Shown here: positions 1-12,507 of the stretch, in pieces
Numbering within the stretch: position 1 is the stretch's first letter
How the letters are laid out: each line of letters opens with the position of its first letter
Origin: Siniperca chuatsi
Lineage: Eukaryota > Chordata > Actinopteri > Centrarchiformes > Sinipercidae
DNA: 64,000 bases
Direction: 5' to 3'
Assembly: GCF_020085105.1 (NCBI RefSeq)
Contig: NC_058046.1
Coordinates: 13,052,175 to 13,116,174, forward strand
Notes under the pieces: model-generated
What the model was told of the DNA's origin: nothing
Databases searched by the model: none
What the model saw: the letters and a program-made list of their open reading frames with translations, nothing else
Made by a program: the position numbers and the translations under genes

Positions 1-177
1 AAGCTGAACAGGCCTGCCATCCCTAGTTACAGTTAATAAGTGTTACGGTCAATTAGGGCTTAAATTATTTGTTCACAGACACTTTGACAGTAATTATTAA
101 TGGGGAAAAAGAGAGTTGATTGTTCATTTTCCTGGGGATTCCTAATGACAAAATTCTGTTTAAAAGACGCCAACTCA

Positions 178-531
<354 letters not shown>

Positions 532-767
532 TTATAATGAAAGAACTTCATAAAGTTGTCAAAGTTTATTTTCATCAGTGAGGAGCAAATGAAGGCCTAA
601 TGGCTAAAAGCAGTGGGAGAAAGAGGGGGGTTGTGTGTGGGCTCTCCCCTGAATGAAATCATAGTCTCAGTGTGTATATATAATTCATAGATTACGTCTC
701 ACTTCCTCCGTAAATCTCTCCTCTCTCTACTGACTTTCTTCCTCACTCAGTACCTTTTCTAAAAGTG

Positions 768-770
<3 letters not shown>

Positions 771-801
<31 letters not shown>
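771..801. repeat. (TG)n microsatellite
   Basis: About 15 uninterrupted TG units, followed by a slightly degenerate continuation. It lies far from any recognised gene. Confidence 0.95.
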
Positions 802-804
<3 letters not shown>

Positions 805-1618
805 TGTCCATACAGACAGAAAGCCTATTCTGACCGGCTCAGTTCCCATCAGAACCCGGGACTTTGCCAGACTGGATTCCACTGCTCTGAATAATCATGC
901 CTCAGCTTCCTGCAGCAACGTAACACCATCATGAACAAAAATCACTTACATCCACATCATCTCCTTAGATTGTTGAAGGAAACGTACTGTGAAGTCATTC
1001 ATTAATCCAATTTATCTTGCCTTAAACTTGCCTTTCACATATGACTGCCTCCACATTTCCCCCTCTCTGCCTTTTCCTCTCTTATACTGTCTACCGGGTG
1101 GGATAAAACACAACTGTGAGAGCTTATTTCACTGTTTTCCATCCATTCCAGCTTGCTGTGCCTTACGTCATGTTCGTCTCAGTTTTATTTTTTTCTTAAT
1201 ACGCAAAGACTGCTCTAATGAACTGACAGCGATTTCCTTTAACCACTCTTTGCAGTGGAAATTAGCTGCGAGCGGCTCGTCCGATGTCAGAGGCAACACT
1301 GAGAGCATGAGAGCATGAGAAGCAATGACAAGCAGACATCTTTAAGTAATAACCCAGGAATGTGAGAGGCACTACGTCATGCTGGAGCCTCTGAGTGAAA
1401 GCTTTAACAGGTTTCCCATCAATCCTCCGGCATTACTGCCTCATCCTTCCCTCCTCTGCTGTTTGAAAATTATCTGTTAATCTCAAATACACTGTAGACT
1501 TTGTAATATTATATGACACATCCACTTAGACTTAAATTCAAGAAATTTACACTCAACAATGTGAAGAAAACTCAAATCGGCATGTTTTGGTGTGATATTA
1601 GTCTTCATACAGATCGCA

Positions 1619-1685
1619 TTTATTACTCATTATTATATTATCTCAAACAGTTATGGTTTGAGATAATATAATAATGAGCAATAAA
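1619..1685. repeat. Near-perfect hairpin, 30-bp arms
   Basis: Bases 1619-1648 are the reverse complement of 1656-1685 at 29 of 30 positions, with a 7-base loop (agttatg). The single mismatch becomes a G-U or A-C pair depending on the strand transcribed. The arms are AT-rich. This may be the core of a miniature inverted-repeat element, a fold-back product or an RNA hairpin; nothing around it settles which. Confidence 0.85.
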
Positions 1686-4600
1686 GTCATCCTCACCAGT
1701 GATCCATGTAGAGGATATATAAATGTTCTAAATGTCCTCTGTAAAGAGTAACATCCTTCTGGTCTGGGGTATAGTACAGCATTATAAATAAAAATGGAAT
1801 TAAAATGTTATTTTGCTCTAACAAAACCCTGTTTGGATGCTAACTAGAAAAACGCACTTGGACAAGCAACAGAGGTTAGAAGTTTGCTTTATTGTCTGTA
1901 TTTTCAAACATTCACTTTTACAAGAGACGAGTACTAACCAATGATCTTAACAAACCTAACCTAGTCTCTCAGCAAACGAGTTTGGTGGAGTCAGGTAAAG
2001 AAAGTAAGTAACTAAGCTGAAGAAAGGACAGAGCCACTAATGTTAGCATAAACTGATACAGTATCATCCAGGACCTGCTCTGCTCCCACACAGTGGGTGT
2101 GCCAGTCCTGAATGGGGCTTTTTCTAACATAACTGAAGTCAACTTACACAATATTGTGGTTAACGAGATAATTATGTGCTCCGTGGCTTTGGAAGTAATG
2201 CTAGGTTACTACTGTAGGCAGTAAGCTAGTCATCCAGGCATGCTAACAATTGCAGTTTACATTAGAGCAGAGACTTTTTAATTCATCCCTTACATTTTTG
2301 ATCCACAAAGAAGGGTTGTCAAGGCTTGTAGGAACCCTTATTATAATTTCAGGTAGGGTATGTTTTCAGATAAAGGACCCTAAGTCACCACAGAGACACA
2401 CACAGAATGGTAGCCATATCACCACGGACAAACACGAAGCATGAATGTATTAATAACTCAAGTCAAAATATCCCCTAAGAGAATCATTAACTCCCAGCAC
2501 CTGCTACTCATCAACATTACTGTAGACCAAACAAGCTATAAACAGGCACAATTCCTTATTTAAGCACCAGTTGTTCTCTGAAAACAGTTAATATGTAAAG
2601 TTATGATCCACAACAAAACGTCAGCACACTCTGTTGTGTTGCTGTGTGTGGTCCAATATTTTAATCTCTTTTAATAAAAACATGACGTCCGCCAAAAAGC
2701 ACAGTACAGTGAGCAGAGGTCATTCCCCACAGGGGCCACCATACTAAAAATGAATGCTACTGTAATACGTTTGTGGATAAAAGCGTCCACCAAATGGCTG
2801 TGAAGGGTCAACGCCATGTCAAATAATTGTACCGAACATCAGCGCTCCACCCAGGCATTCAACTTCTTCACAATGCTGAAACAACCACAAATAATATTTC
2901 CTCCTTTTTCTTTCTGTGCCCTGTTTTCTTTCCTCCTCACTTTTCTCCAAATCTATTTATTTGTCATTTTCTCCCCCTCCTCATCTCCCCCTTCCTGCTT
3001 TTTGTAACTCGTCTTTTCTGCCATCCCCTTCTGCTCTTTCTCTGTTTCCTGTAATCCAGCGTCTTTTTTCTTTTCAGTCTCTGTTGAGGATTTTCTGTCA
3101 CCATCACCTCTACATCATTGCGACTAAGTTGCTGCCACACAATGACTGACCTCATTTTCTGCTTCAGGCCCATCAATCCCCTTTGTTTCAGGGTTGGATA
3201 AGGTCGCGAGTTTCCAGCTTTATGGGCATATAAACAGAACATTTCTATAGATCTGTGGTTTCCTTCCCTTTTAGCTTTTTGACCACTGAAACAAAGTGAT
3301 GTCTCCTTATGGCCTCCTCTTATTCATCTCACGACACCTCTGATTTCTCTTGCAACCAGTCAGTGAACATGGTGTTCAATTAAGGGGCCTCATTTTGCCA
3401 AATATAGCATAGCTATCATGGCAAATAAAACCTTAAATGTCATTCTTCACTGTGTGTGGAAAAAAAGAGAGTTAGGGTGTGGGAAAGTTATTGATGAAAA
3501 GATCCAAACTGCTTGGCAATCTCTTACCAGTACCCCTGTCAGCATATTTAATTTGTTCAGCTGTAACTACTTTAGGATTTATTCCAGGAAGGAAAATGAG
3601 TAACAGCAGAGGCCTTTTTGATTGCAAAGAGCTGAACGACCATACTCGAACACACCCAACCGCTCCCACAAACATGCAAATATTATGCATAAATTATTCA
3701 TCTTTATACAAGAGACTCGTCCATCTGCATGTAACAAGTAATTTCCTGTCTGGCGTCACTGTCTTTTGACATCTCTGATGTCTGTGGTCTAACACAAACA
3801 AAACCCTTAATCAGTTCAAATGAGTTCAAATTCTGTGTTTTATTGTTGGTGGCCGTCAGCTGCTGTATATCTGCTTGCTGAAGAGGAAATGTTCTGGCGG
3901 GATGTAACAAACTAGGTCTGGGGGGAAGCTTACAAAAGGATTGTAAATATCAACATAATGGGAAGCACAGAGATTTTAAAATCATGCTATGAAGCTGCAG
4001 GAAAAAAACCTCCACTTGCACTTGTTTTGTTTTATGTCCAGATCAACTCTGGCTTCCTGTTTAACAAAACTGGGCTATTAAAAGTATGAATATGCTCGTA
4101 AATGTCGTTCATAAACCCTCTTGTCTTCAATCCCCCATTATTTCTCTTATTTCTCTATTAAACAGTTCTCACTCTCTCATGGTCTGTCACTTACACAAGT
4201 AGAAATATGCACTGCGCAGTGAGTACGCTGCACACAGGAACTTGTCAGTCTAATTTGTTCCATGAGGGCAGTGTGGTTGCCTCCCTGTATTTATGTTTCT
4301 GCTTAGCAGGTCTGACATCATCAAGACATGTCAAGTGAAGCAAAGGTCAGAGAGGGAACGACATTCATCTGGCACGGCACCAGGGGGTTACCGGCATCCC
4401 AAACATCTGTGTGTGTGTGTGTGTTTCTACTGTGACCTCTCTCTAGTAATGTCCTCATGCTCAATTTAACCTACTCGGGTAGTTCTGCAGGCCCCATCCA
4501 TCCACACATTCAAAAACATTCCTGCTTAGCTGTGAGGTTGTATGCATAAAGTGTTGACACACAAAAGAATCAAAGTCATTAACCAGTTTATAGCTCTCTA

Positions 4601-7162
4601 TTTCACATACACACACACACAGTCTCTGAGGTTTCAAACACCTCCACTTACACTGTCACTCCAGACGTGCAGTCAGATCTGCTGTGGACAACCAGCCAAA
4701 ACCACATCCTGAAACTCGTGCTGTGCATCTGGCATATATGTAACAACAACATCTGCAGCAGAATGTGATGTGAGAATGTGCTATTCTCTACACCTACACT
4801 GCAAAAACTAAGATTTTGATAGATTTCTGTGACTCTTATGTGCACGCATCTCCTCCCTGCACCGACCTAAAATTACATTTTTGTTCACAAACAACTGATT
4901 ATCCCTTTCTGATTATCCAACTCTCACTCATTCTCACATCACCTCCTTTGTCTGATCTGTTAAATGTCGGCCTCACAATTGAGTCATACTGTGGTGGTCA
5001 GCGAGGTACCAACACAGTGAAGCCAACCAGCACCAGACGATGATACCAACGCCTTTGTTCTCTCAAAGTCTCCGTCTTCCTTCTCTCCCACAATGTCCAA
5101 CTGTTCAATACTGGGAATGTATTTGCATTAGAGCTGCAGGTAGGGGGCCGGTGTTCTAGAGTATGCAAAATATGAGGGGTAAATATACAATAAGCATATT
5201 GTCAAGCAAAGAGGTTTGCATTGGCACTCTCTCTAAAACATCCTCTTCCTGCTTCTCTTCAGAGCAATTCTTAATGCCATACGGTTGTATGCATTTATCC
5301 GAAGAAACATCTAGACGACAAAGTATGAGATATCCATCTCTTGCAAAACAAAGACAGAGATGGAGTTGCTTGTAAATAAATCACACTTTTTTGCTTTTTG
5401 TGGGTTGTGCAGCAAATGTGCAAAAGGTGCAAATGTTTGCATGTTACTTTGTATACATCATCAGCAGGGATGTAGAGGTAAAAAACGATGGAAGATAATT
5501 AACTAAACACCAACATATATTATAGTTTACAGCCTTATTAGATATACCTGTACAAGCTAATACAGTCCAGCCAACAGCACTGCGATAAATCTTGCGATAA
5601 AACTTGTTAAAAAACTTGTTATTGAAAGGAGGACATTTTAGGGTTAGCCCTCAGGTTTAGTTTAACTGCAGCAAGTGTGTGTTTGTGTGTGTGGTCTGTG
5701 TGCCACAGGAAGCTGAGGGAAACGCTGCCCAGACCTGAGCAGAAGGGGAGGACTATAGCAGGAAGAAGCTCTTTGTTGCCCTGTTCCATGTCGGTCACTC
5801 TGTCCAGCAGCCTTATTACCATCCTGAATGAGCCTCTCTGTCCACGTATTCCTCATTTTCGCAATAATAACGGGATGATCCGGCTGTAACATCTGCTAAC
5901 GCGCTCAAAGCAAACATCTGTGACGTACACCTTTTACCTGGCAACACTCGACTATTCTTTTGGCTGCTGGGGGGCGGGGGGGTCACATGGTAAACCACTT
6001 AATGAGGGGTCATAAACTCAAAATCAGCCATAGACAATAAAAGAGAGATCTTATCAGCAATGCCGATACCAGCGTACAGCTGTGTCCCAACACACCAACC
6101 GTGCTGCGTCAACACCTGAATCTAACTTGACCTTAACAATGCAGCTGCATTTAGCATGAAAGCTAAACATGTCCAAGTAGTTAAGATTGATTTAGACATT
6201 AATTCAGTGTGTAACACATTGCTCACAGCTACATTTGCACAAAGCTTTGAAAAAATACACAAGTGTAACTAGTCTTTATGTCCTTGTAAAGATTACTACT
6301 ATAAATAGCAAGCAGCCCAAGGGCAGGAGCAATGTGTTAATACAAACCGAGATGGTCAAACCGGTCCATGACCTCAGAGCTGGTGAGCTGTGACAGTTGT
6401 CGCTAAAGTAACTGTCTGTCAGTGTGTACGTATGTGCGTTCATTAGTGAACAACCATGTGCATGAAGATACTCAGTGTGAAAACGTGCATGTGAGGGCAG
6501 AAACCTCACAAAAGCAGCAGAAGGCAGTGTACATTTCCTGTCTAGGAAGAGTCATGTGCCACAAGTTTCCTGTTCTATAAATATATAAAATATGGACTGT
6601 GAGGGGGGAAAAAAATTCAATAGACTGAAATTATATAACCCACCAGGCTGTCCGATCAAAGCACCACACACACACACAGCACAGGGCACGCTGGGTAATA
6701 CATGCTGTTTGCTCATCCATAAAGATTACGGAGGACAGAGCATAGTCCATATGAAGCTAGCCATAATAGGACACTCCTACGCTGTGACACAGTGTTTGTG
6801 TGTTTGTTCACCTCTATAAATGTTTTGATAGGGAAAACATTATGGCAATGTAATCCTAAATCTCTGTGAGGGATGATTTTATTTCTTCTCGCTTGGAGTG
6901 AAACTCTGCTGTTACATCACAAGTGCGCAAACATAGAGGAAAGTGCTTCCAATGAAAACAAGAGCTCCAACGTATCAAACTGATGGAGCACATGGTGCAC
7001 TGTATGCAGATAGATATTATTGGGTGAACATGGGTGTGTGTGTGTGTATGCACACACACACCCCTGTTCAAACCCATCCCAGAAATAGGTTTTAAGTGAT
7101 TACATTGCCCTTCTCAAGTTGTCTCTATTCTCCCTAGCTGTTCTCCATTTCCTTTTTGTCCT

Positions 7163-7164
<2 letters not shown>

Positions 7165-7204
<40 letters not shown>

Positions 7205-7212
7205 CTCTCTCT
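7165..7212. repeat. (CA)n then (CT)n compound microsatellite
   Basis: About 18 CA units run directly into six CT units. No gene is nearby. Confidence 0.95.
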
Positions 7213-8825
7213 TCATGAAGATGTTTGTTCTACGTCTTGCTCTTATGTTGACATTCCGTGTTCTTTTGTCCCTGTTATGGCAACATCCCTCGAAATAAAA
7301 AGAAAAAAGGTACTGGAGAATGTATTGTGACCTTAACTGAGCTGAACTGCTGAGAGAAAGCTGATGTTTCAGCTTTTACCCCTTTTATCTGTTTTTCTGG
7401 GGTATTTTGGCATTGCTCTGGGGCAATTTTGTTTGTCTTTTTCCCTATCACTGAAAACTGTCAGCAAGCCTCAAGAAAGACTAGACACTGTTTGAGACTT
7501 ATTAGTTTTTACAATATTAGATGTCATAAAGTCCTCTATTTTTCTCTCAGAATGCACTTCAAAGAATGCCCAGGCCACAGGTTCCCATACATAACCTACT
7601 GTGGCCCATGTGGGACTATAGCCTCATTCACACATGGCTATTTCCTCATCCAAAAAACATACACAAGGTGAAACGATCTCTTAGTTTTTGTTTAACTGGC
7701 ATTTTATTAACTTAAATTATATGGCCTCATGTAATGTCAAGCTCTGATAATGCCTGACCATGTTTTGTGTGTGTACACGAGTTTGCATGGATATGTTGAA
7801 AAAGTCTAGCATTTAGCAGGAGACATTAGGGAGGAAGCTTCATAAGATACACTATTGATTATTCCCCGATTAATGCACATCAAATATTCATTGGATGTTC
7901 TATTAAAGAGATATGGCAGAAATGCATAGCACAGGAAGCACATCTCAGGCCATATAGTGCATCGAAACACAATAAAATGCTGTTTAAGTAGTCACCTGTA
8001 TGTCTGACATGGGGGAAAAAAATATCATCACTTTGGCTGCTCAGTGCATTCCTGGAGTACTTTAGTGACGAGCTGTTAAAATTCACATTTTTTTTAATGC
8101 ATCCACTTTCCCTCATCCCACCTTGTCTACTTCTACTTTAGATAATTATCTCCTATATTTCCCAGAATTCCACTCGACAACCCCCGGAGAACTTGTTGCA
8201 TCCAGCTGAGTTATGTATACTGTATGTGTGGGTAGAGGCAGCAATAACAATAGAGATAGTAAGAGCCAGAGAGCTGAATTTTTCCACTCAAGAAAAAATG
8301 AGTCACACTCCTACTCAAAACACAGCAAGCCTTGTGGCGTGTTGTCGATGGAGACATGGGTATCTCTGTTTCTTCTTTAGTTTATTTCTCCATGTATGAC
8401 TGCTGGTAGAAGATGGGGAACCAAGAAAAAAGCCCTCATGCTTTAATTCTGAAGAATTCACACAAAATAACATGACTTGTTGACTTGTTGAAACTGTTGA
8501 TGCGGTAAAGTTTCTTTCAGTTTCAACTGAAAATATCTCAGCATGAAACTACTTTAAACTGCTACCTGCATGAATAAGAAACAAACAAAACTGGTAAAAA
8601 AAAATATAAGATACTTCTCTAAACATTTCACAGTGCTGATGTTGAAAATGGGGGATTCTTTCCATTGCCATAGTTTAATTTGGTGGAATATTTGCATGTA
8701 GAAGCATCCAAATGGTAAACCATCAAAATAAAATGTACAGTCCATAACAATTTCACTCTTGAACACTGTACACAGCTTGTAATATATTTATATACAATAA
8801 ATATCAGTCCCAAATGTGTCTTAAC

Positions 8826-9640
8826 AAGACGAAGAGTCTACAGCCACACTAGCAGCTCTGTGAGGCTGTACTTGCTAACATCAGCATGCTGAGATACCCA
8901 TAGGTACAGTATATATACGTAGATATCGAATTGTCAGTGCAGCCCGCCATTTTGGTACGGGGAAGCCGCCCCTACTAATGCATGTAAGTTTATCAAGGCA
9001 AGGCAATCATCATAACTCGCAGAATAATCAACCCATTTTCAAGCAGTTTGGTTTGTTACAAATGTCAGACATGTATTTGTGATACTGAATAGTTGGTTAA
9101 AATAAAAATGCGTGTTTTCATACCAAAACATTTATCTTTTGTAGACAGTAACAGTAGTATTACTATATTATTTAATCATTGACTTACCCCACATAAATAG
9201 TTTCTAAGTATATTATCTTTTCTTACTGCATTGGAAAATGGCTGCCATGTGTTTGTTTATAATATTGGAAATAAATAAAGACATAATTAATAAAAAAGAC
9301 ACAATTACAACAAACACTAAAGTTAAAAGAAGAAGTAAATTATTTCTGGCAGGCTTTTAATTACATTTATTGTGTTTTTAATTACATTTATTGTTAAATA
9401 TTAATATTTAGCTCATTTATATTTTGAGTCAGACATTATTGTTTTCTACTATTTGAACTGGCCAGAACCCCTCTGAAATATGGCAGTGGCAGACATGCAT
9501 TTCACGAGCCAGATGCAGTATCTACGTGTATATATCTATCAACATACCCACAGTGACAATGCTAACATGCTGGTGTTTAGCATCTTAGTTTAATTTGTTA
9601 GCATGCTAACATTTGTTAGTTTACTCTAAACACTACTTTC
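8826..9640. repeat. Teleost interspersed repeat, copy 1, split by a younger insertion
   Basis: The left part (8826-8900) carries the phrase 'cactagcagctctgtgaggc' followed by 'gctaacatcagcatgctgag'. The right part (9544-9640) continues with 'gacaatgctaacatgctg' and 'gttagcatgctaacattt'. I know these phrases, from memory, as parts of an abundant teleost interspersed repeat. The two parts join in register once 8901-9543 is taken out. A second copy starts at about 9818. No coding potential was seen. The transposon class is uncertain. Confidence 0.6.
8894..9550. mobile_element. Insertion of ~643 bp with 7-bp target duplication
   Basis: The direct repeat ATACCCA lies at 8894-8900 and again at 9544-9550, and the insert is 8901-9543. 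Its ends form imperfect inverted repeats: the left end carries 'atatatacgtagata' and the right end carries 'tatctacgtgtatatat'. No transposase frame is present, so it looks like a non-autonomous DNA transposon. A duplication of 7-8 bp would fit a P-element-like or hAT-like family, but I cannot name it. It sits inside an older repeat, so it inserted later. Inside it, an 18-19 bp phrase beginning ttttaattacatttattg occurs twice in tandem near 9355-9395. Confidence 0.55.
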
Positions 9641-9817
9641 AATAAAAGTTGATGAACTTAAAAATTAAATAAAGAACAATGTCCGCTGACTGAAAAATCA
9701 GAAACTCGTGTACCAAATCATGTTTTGACAGAGGAGTTGTATGGATGCCTGTATTTATGTATGAAGTTGGAAAGGAGGTGCAGCCAAGATGGCTTTATAA
9801 TACTAAAAAATTCTTCA

Positions 9818-10275
9818 ACAAGACTCAGTCTATGTGGCTGTACTTAGGCATGGTAGTGCTTTGAATAAATGCTAATGTAACAGTTACATAGCTAGAATGC
9901 TGAGGTTTATGCTCACCATCTTAGTTTAGCGTGTTAGCATGCTATAACAGTTGTTAATTAGCCCTATATGCAGCTGAGGTTGATGGGAATTATGGTCCTA
10001 GATGAAAATTCATGATCACCAAAATGATTACAGTTCATCCTTTGGGAAACACAAATGTCTGAATCAAATTTCATGGCAATCCATCCAATAGTTGTCGAGA
10101 CATTTCATTAAAAACCACAAATGTGAACCTGCTGGTTGTGCTAGAGGATAGCCAAAGTCAGTAGGATTCATCCTATGAGGACCATGAATGTCTGTAGGCT
10201 ACCACATTTCAAGGCAATCCATCCAGTAGTTGAAATATTTCAGTATGGGCCAAAAATGGCTAAAAATTGTATTTT
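9818..10275. repeat. Teleost interspersed repeat, copy 2
   Basis: This copy starts with phrases shared with copy 1 ('gtggctgtacttaggca', 'accatcttagtttagcgtg') and runs further. It contains 'aatttcatggcaatccatcc' twice in near-identical form, around 10070 and 10206, each followed by 'agtagttg' or 'aatagttg'. This is a phrase very common in teleost intergenic DNA. No open frame of note. The two copies lie about 180 bp apart in the same orientation. Confidence 0.65.
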
Positions 10276-11059
10276 TGGGTCCCTGACTTAATCTTAAAAG
10301 TATTACCATTAACCTGACTGCCAGTAAACACAGCATCTAATGTTGCTGGAGTGCTCCTGAAGCATGCATGCTGGGAAGTGAAAACATGAACAAAAACCAC
10401 AATTATCGCTTTAATAATCAAAGTGAATCACCTCTGAGAGAAGTGATAAATATGAGATGTGTAAGAATGGGTCATGAACAGCCCTGCAGCTATTTGCAAT
10501 AGACTTTCTTCACAAGTTTTCTTTTCCTGTCCCTTGCGTCAGAAGAACCCAGTGAGGAAACGACAGGCTGTTTTCCCTCTCTGTAATTTTACTCTCCAAT
10601 CCATTAAGGCTCTCTACCCAATAAAAGTCGAAGGCATTATGTCATGGCCCCATCCTTTCAGAGGGGTCCTGAGGGAGGAGCAAGTGGTTTTGTTTGTGTG
10701 GAAGTGGGAGAGAAAGTTTGTGTGTGTGAGTCTACTGTATATTATTCATACTGACATTACCGTTAGCTGACAGGTGGAGGATCAGACGGGACAACACCCG
10801 TGTTTGACAGTTGTGTTTGCAGATTCGAACAGGTTACCCAGTACATTTCAACAAAATTCTTAGTCCTAACGACAGCAGCTCCCCCGGCTTGCTGAGACTT
10901 GCTGTGGCATCACATGATGAAGCAATACAGTCACCCCCTCGCAACCACCCCACCCCCCACCCCACTGCAGCAGGAGCTCAAAGACACTCTTGCATGGTGC
11001 ATGATCAGAGCCCACACAAATCGCTTATACAGACAAATACCTCATGCCTGTTATCTTGG
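10276..11059. other. Gene-free stretch
   Basis: Nothing recognisable. Open frames of about 100 codons are present but lack family similarity, plausible splice sites or a start context, and they overlap each other in different frames. Confidence 0.5.
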
Positions 11060-11890
11060 ATCATGCATAGGGTTGGGTATCGAATTGAATTGCATCGAAT
11101 TGAATTGTCAGTTCCGATTCCGATTCTGCTTATCGATTGCGGTTCTTATTGATTTCCAGTTTCAATTTCAATATGGTAAAAAAAAGAGGTCAAATGTTTA
11201 GATAACACAAATGTCTTTATTCTTTTAAACGTTTACTTTGACTTTTATTGTTTTAAAGTCTTTTTAACTGAACATTCACAAAGTAAGCATATGATCAACA
11301 GTCAGTACATACATTTCCTGGTGGATGCTGTGGTATTTGACACTCAGTTTTCTCTTTGGTAATCATTTCTTTTATTGCCAAAGAGAGAGGTGTGTCGGGG
11401 CTTGGTATCCCTGGCTCTACTGGAGGTGCTAGCGCTGGCTGTTGACACACTCGGGCAAGGAGACTGCAAGACATCAAACACTGAACATTCTTTCAGATTG
11501 ACGCCGTGTTGCCTTAAATGTTTGGTGAAATTTGATGTGCAACCTGACTTACATCTAATTAGCTTTACACATGCACTGCACTTGGCCTTGTCGTTTTCTT
11601 TAATAAGGTAAAGCCACACTTTTGAGCATTTACTGTGGTCCATCTTTCACTACTGTTTAGCCATGCATGCTCGTATCTAAACAAATTGACACGCTGTTGC
11701 GTTGATGCATGACATAGACAGGTTCTGGCAGATAGCCACATCCTTGCAGATATGTAGCCTTTGTCTGCAATAATAAAGGTTTATCACGTTTAGGAACCAA
11801 TAAGCAGAACCGAAATTCTAATTTTTTAACGGGTACCCGGTTCTTGGCATTTTGGACGTTTGGTTTTCAGTTCCAAACCCTAATCATGCT
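11060..11890 (-). mobile_element. Non-autonomous hAT transposon with BED-finger remnant
   Basis: The element is 11068-11882 (815 bp). It begins TAGGGTTGGG and ends CCAAACCCTA, short inverted repeats matching at most positions. It is flanked by an 8-bp duplication, ATCATGCA (11060-11067) and ATCATGCT (11883-11890), differing by one base; 8 bp is the hAT hallmark. On the minus strand, 11643-11344 encodes about 99 residues with a BED-type zinc finger: a C-x2-C pair, then NFTKHLRQH. That domain is the N-terminal DNA-binding part of hAT transposases. The catalytic RNase H-like domain is absent, so the element needs a helper elsewhere. High agreement of the target duplications suggests it is not very old. 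Confidence 0.8.
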
Positions 11891-12308
11891 TAGCTTATTG
11901 TGGTTGGCCAGTAGTGTTTGTACTAATCAAAACATCCTCTTGAAAGTGCAATGGGGCAAATAAAAACATGATATGATATGATATGGGTTTCAAACAACAG
12001 AATCCAATAAGGGCTTGTTGCAATCTGAATCTGGGCCTCTGACAATCCTATTGCACTTTGGAGGATCCCAAATGACTGGATACCGCCATATTTAGGTACT
12101 AATCATGTAAAGCTTTTCTCTCTGGATTCTCCCATTTGTAATTTAGCACACAAATGAGTCCAACATTTATTAAAAGCCATATCATCCTGGACCAATGTCA
12201 GATAACTGCATGGTGTTAACAGATTGTGATTTTGACAACCAATACGCCCATTAAATGACTATTACTTGAGAAATGTAATTATACTTGCGTCTTGCTTATG
12301 TCCGAACA
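11891..12308. other. Gene-free stretch
   Basis: Ordinary AT-rich sequence. Apart from a short run of the pentamer ATATG near 11970 I see nothing in it. Confidence 0.5.
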
Positions 12309-12507
12309 ACACACCAAAACCCAAATATATTCAGTTTACAAAATCGAAACATCGAAAATCAGAAATTCCCCACATTGGAGAAACTGCAACCTTTTGTCAT
12401 TTTTGCTTGAAAAATGACAGAAACAATTAAACAATGATCAGAATCGTGGCAGATCACTTCTCTTTTGATCTAATTGACTAAATGAATGACTAATTGTTGC
12501 AGCTCTA
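12309..12507. repeat. Fragment of teleost repeat ending 'ttgttgcagctcta'
   Basis: The block runs from 'aatatattcagtttac' through 'catttttgcttgaaaaatga' to 'ctaattgttgcagctcta'. These phrases, in this order, are the right-hand end of a very common teleost repeat whose ends read TAGAGCTGCAAC on the opposite strand. The left end is missing. It is diverged, so probably old. Its class (hAT-like MITE) is from memory. Confidence 0.5.

Noticed and set aside
2816-3242. Several Pro/Ser/Leu/Phe-rich frames
   Set aside because: They arise from a pyrimidine-rich tract that reads open in many frames. No start or splice support.
10811-11201. Plus-strand frames of 100-113 codons
   Set aside because: They run into the hAT element's end and its low-complexity 'gaattgaattg' sequence.
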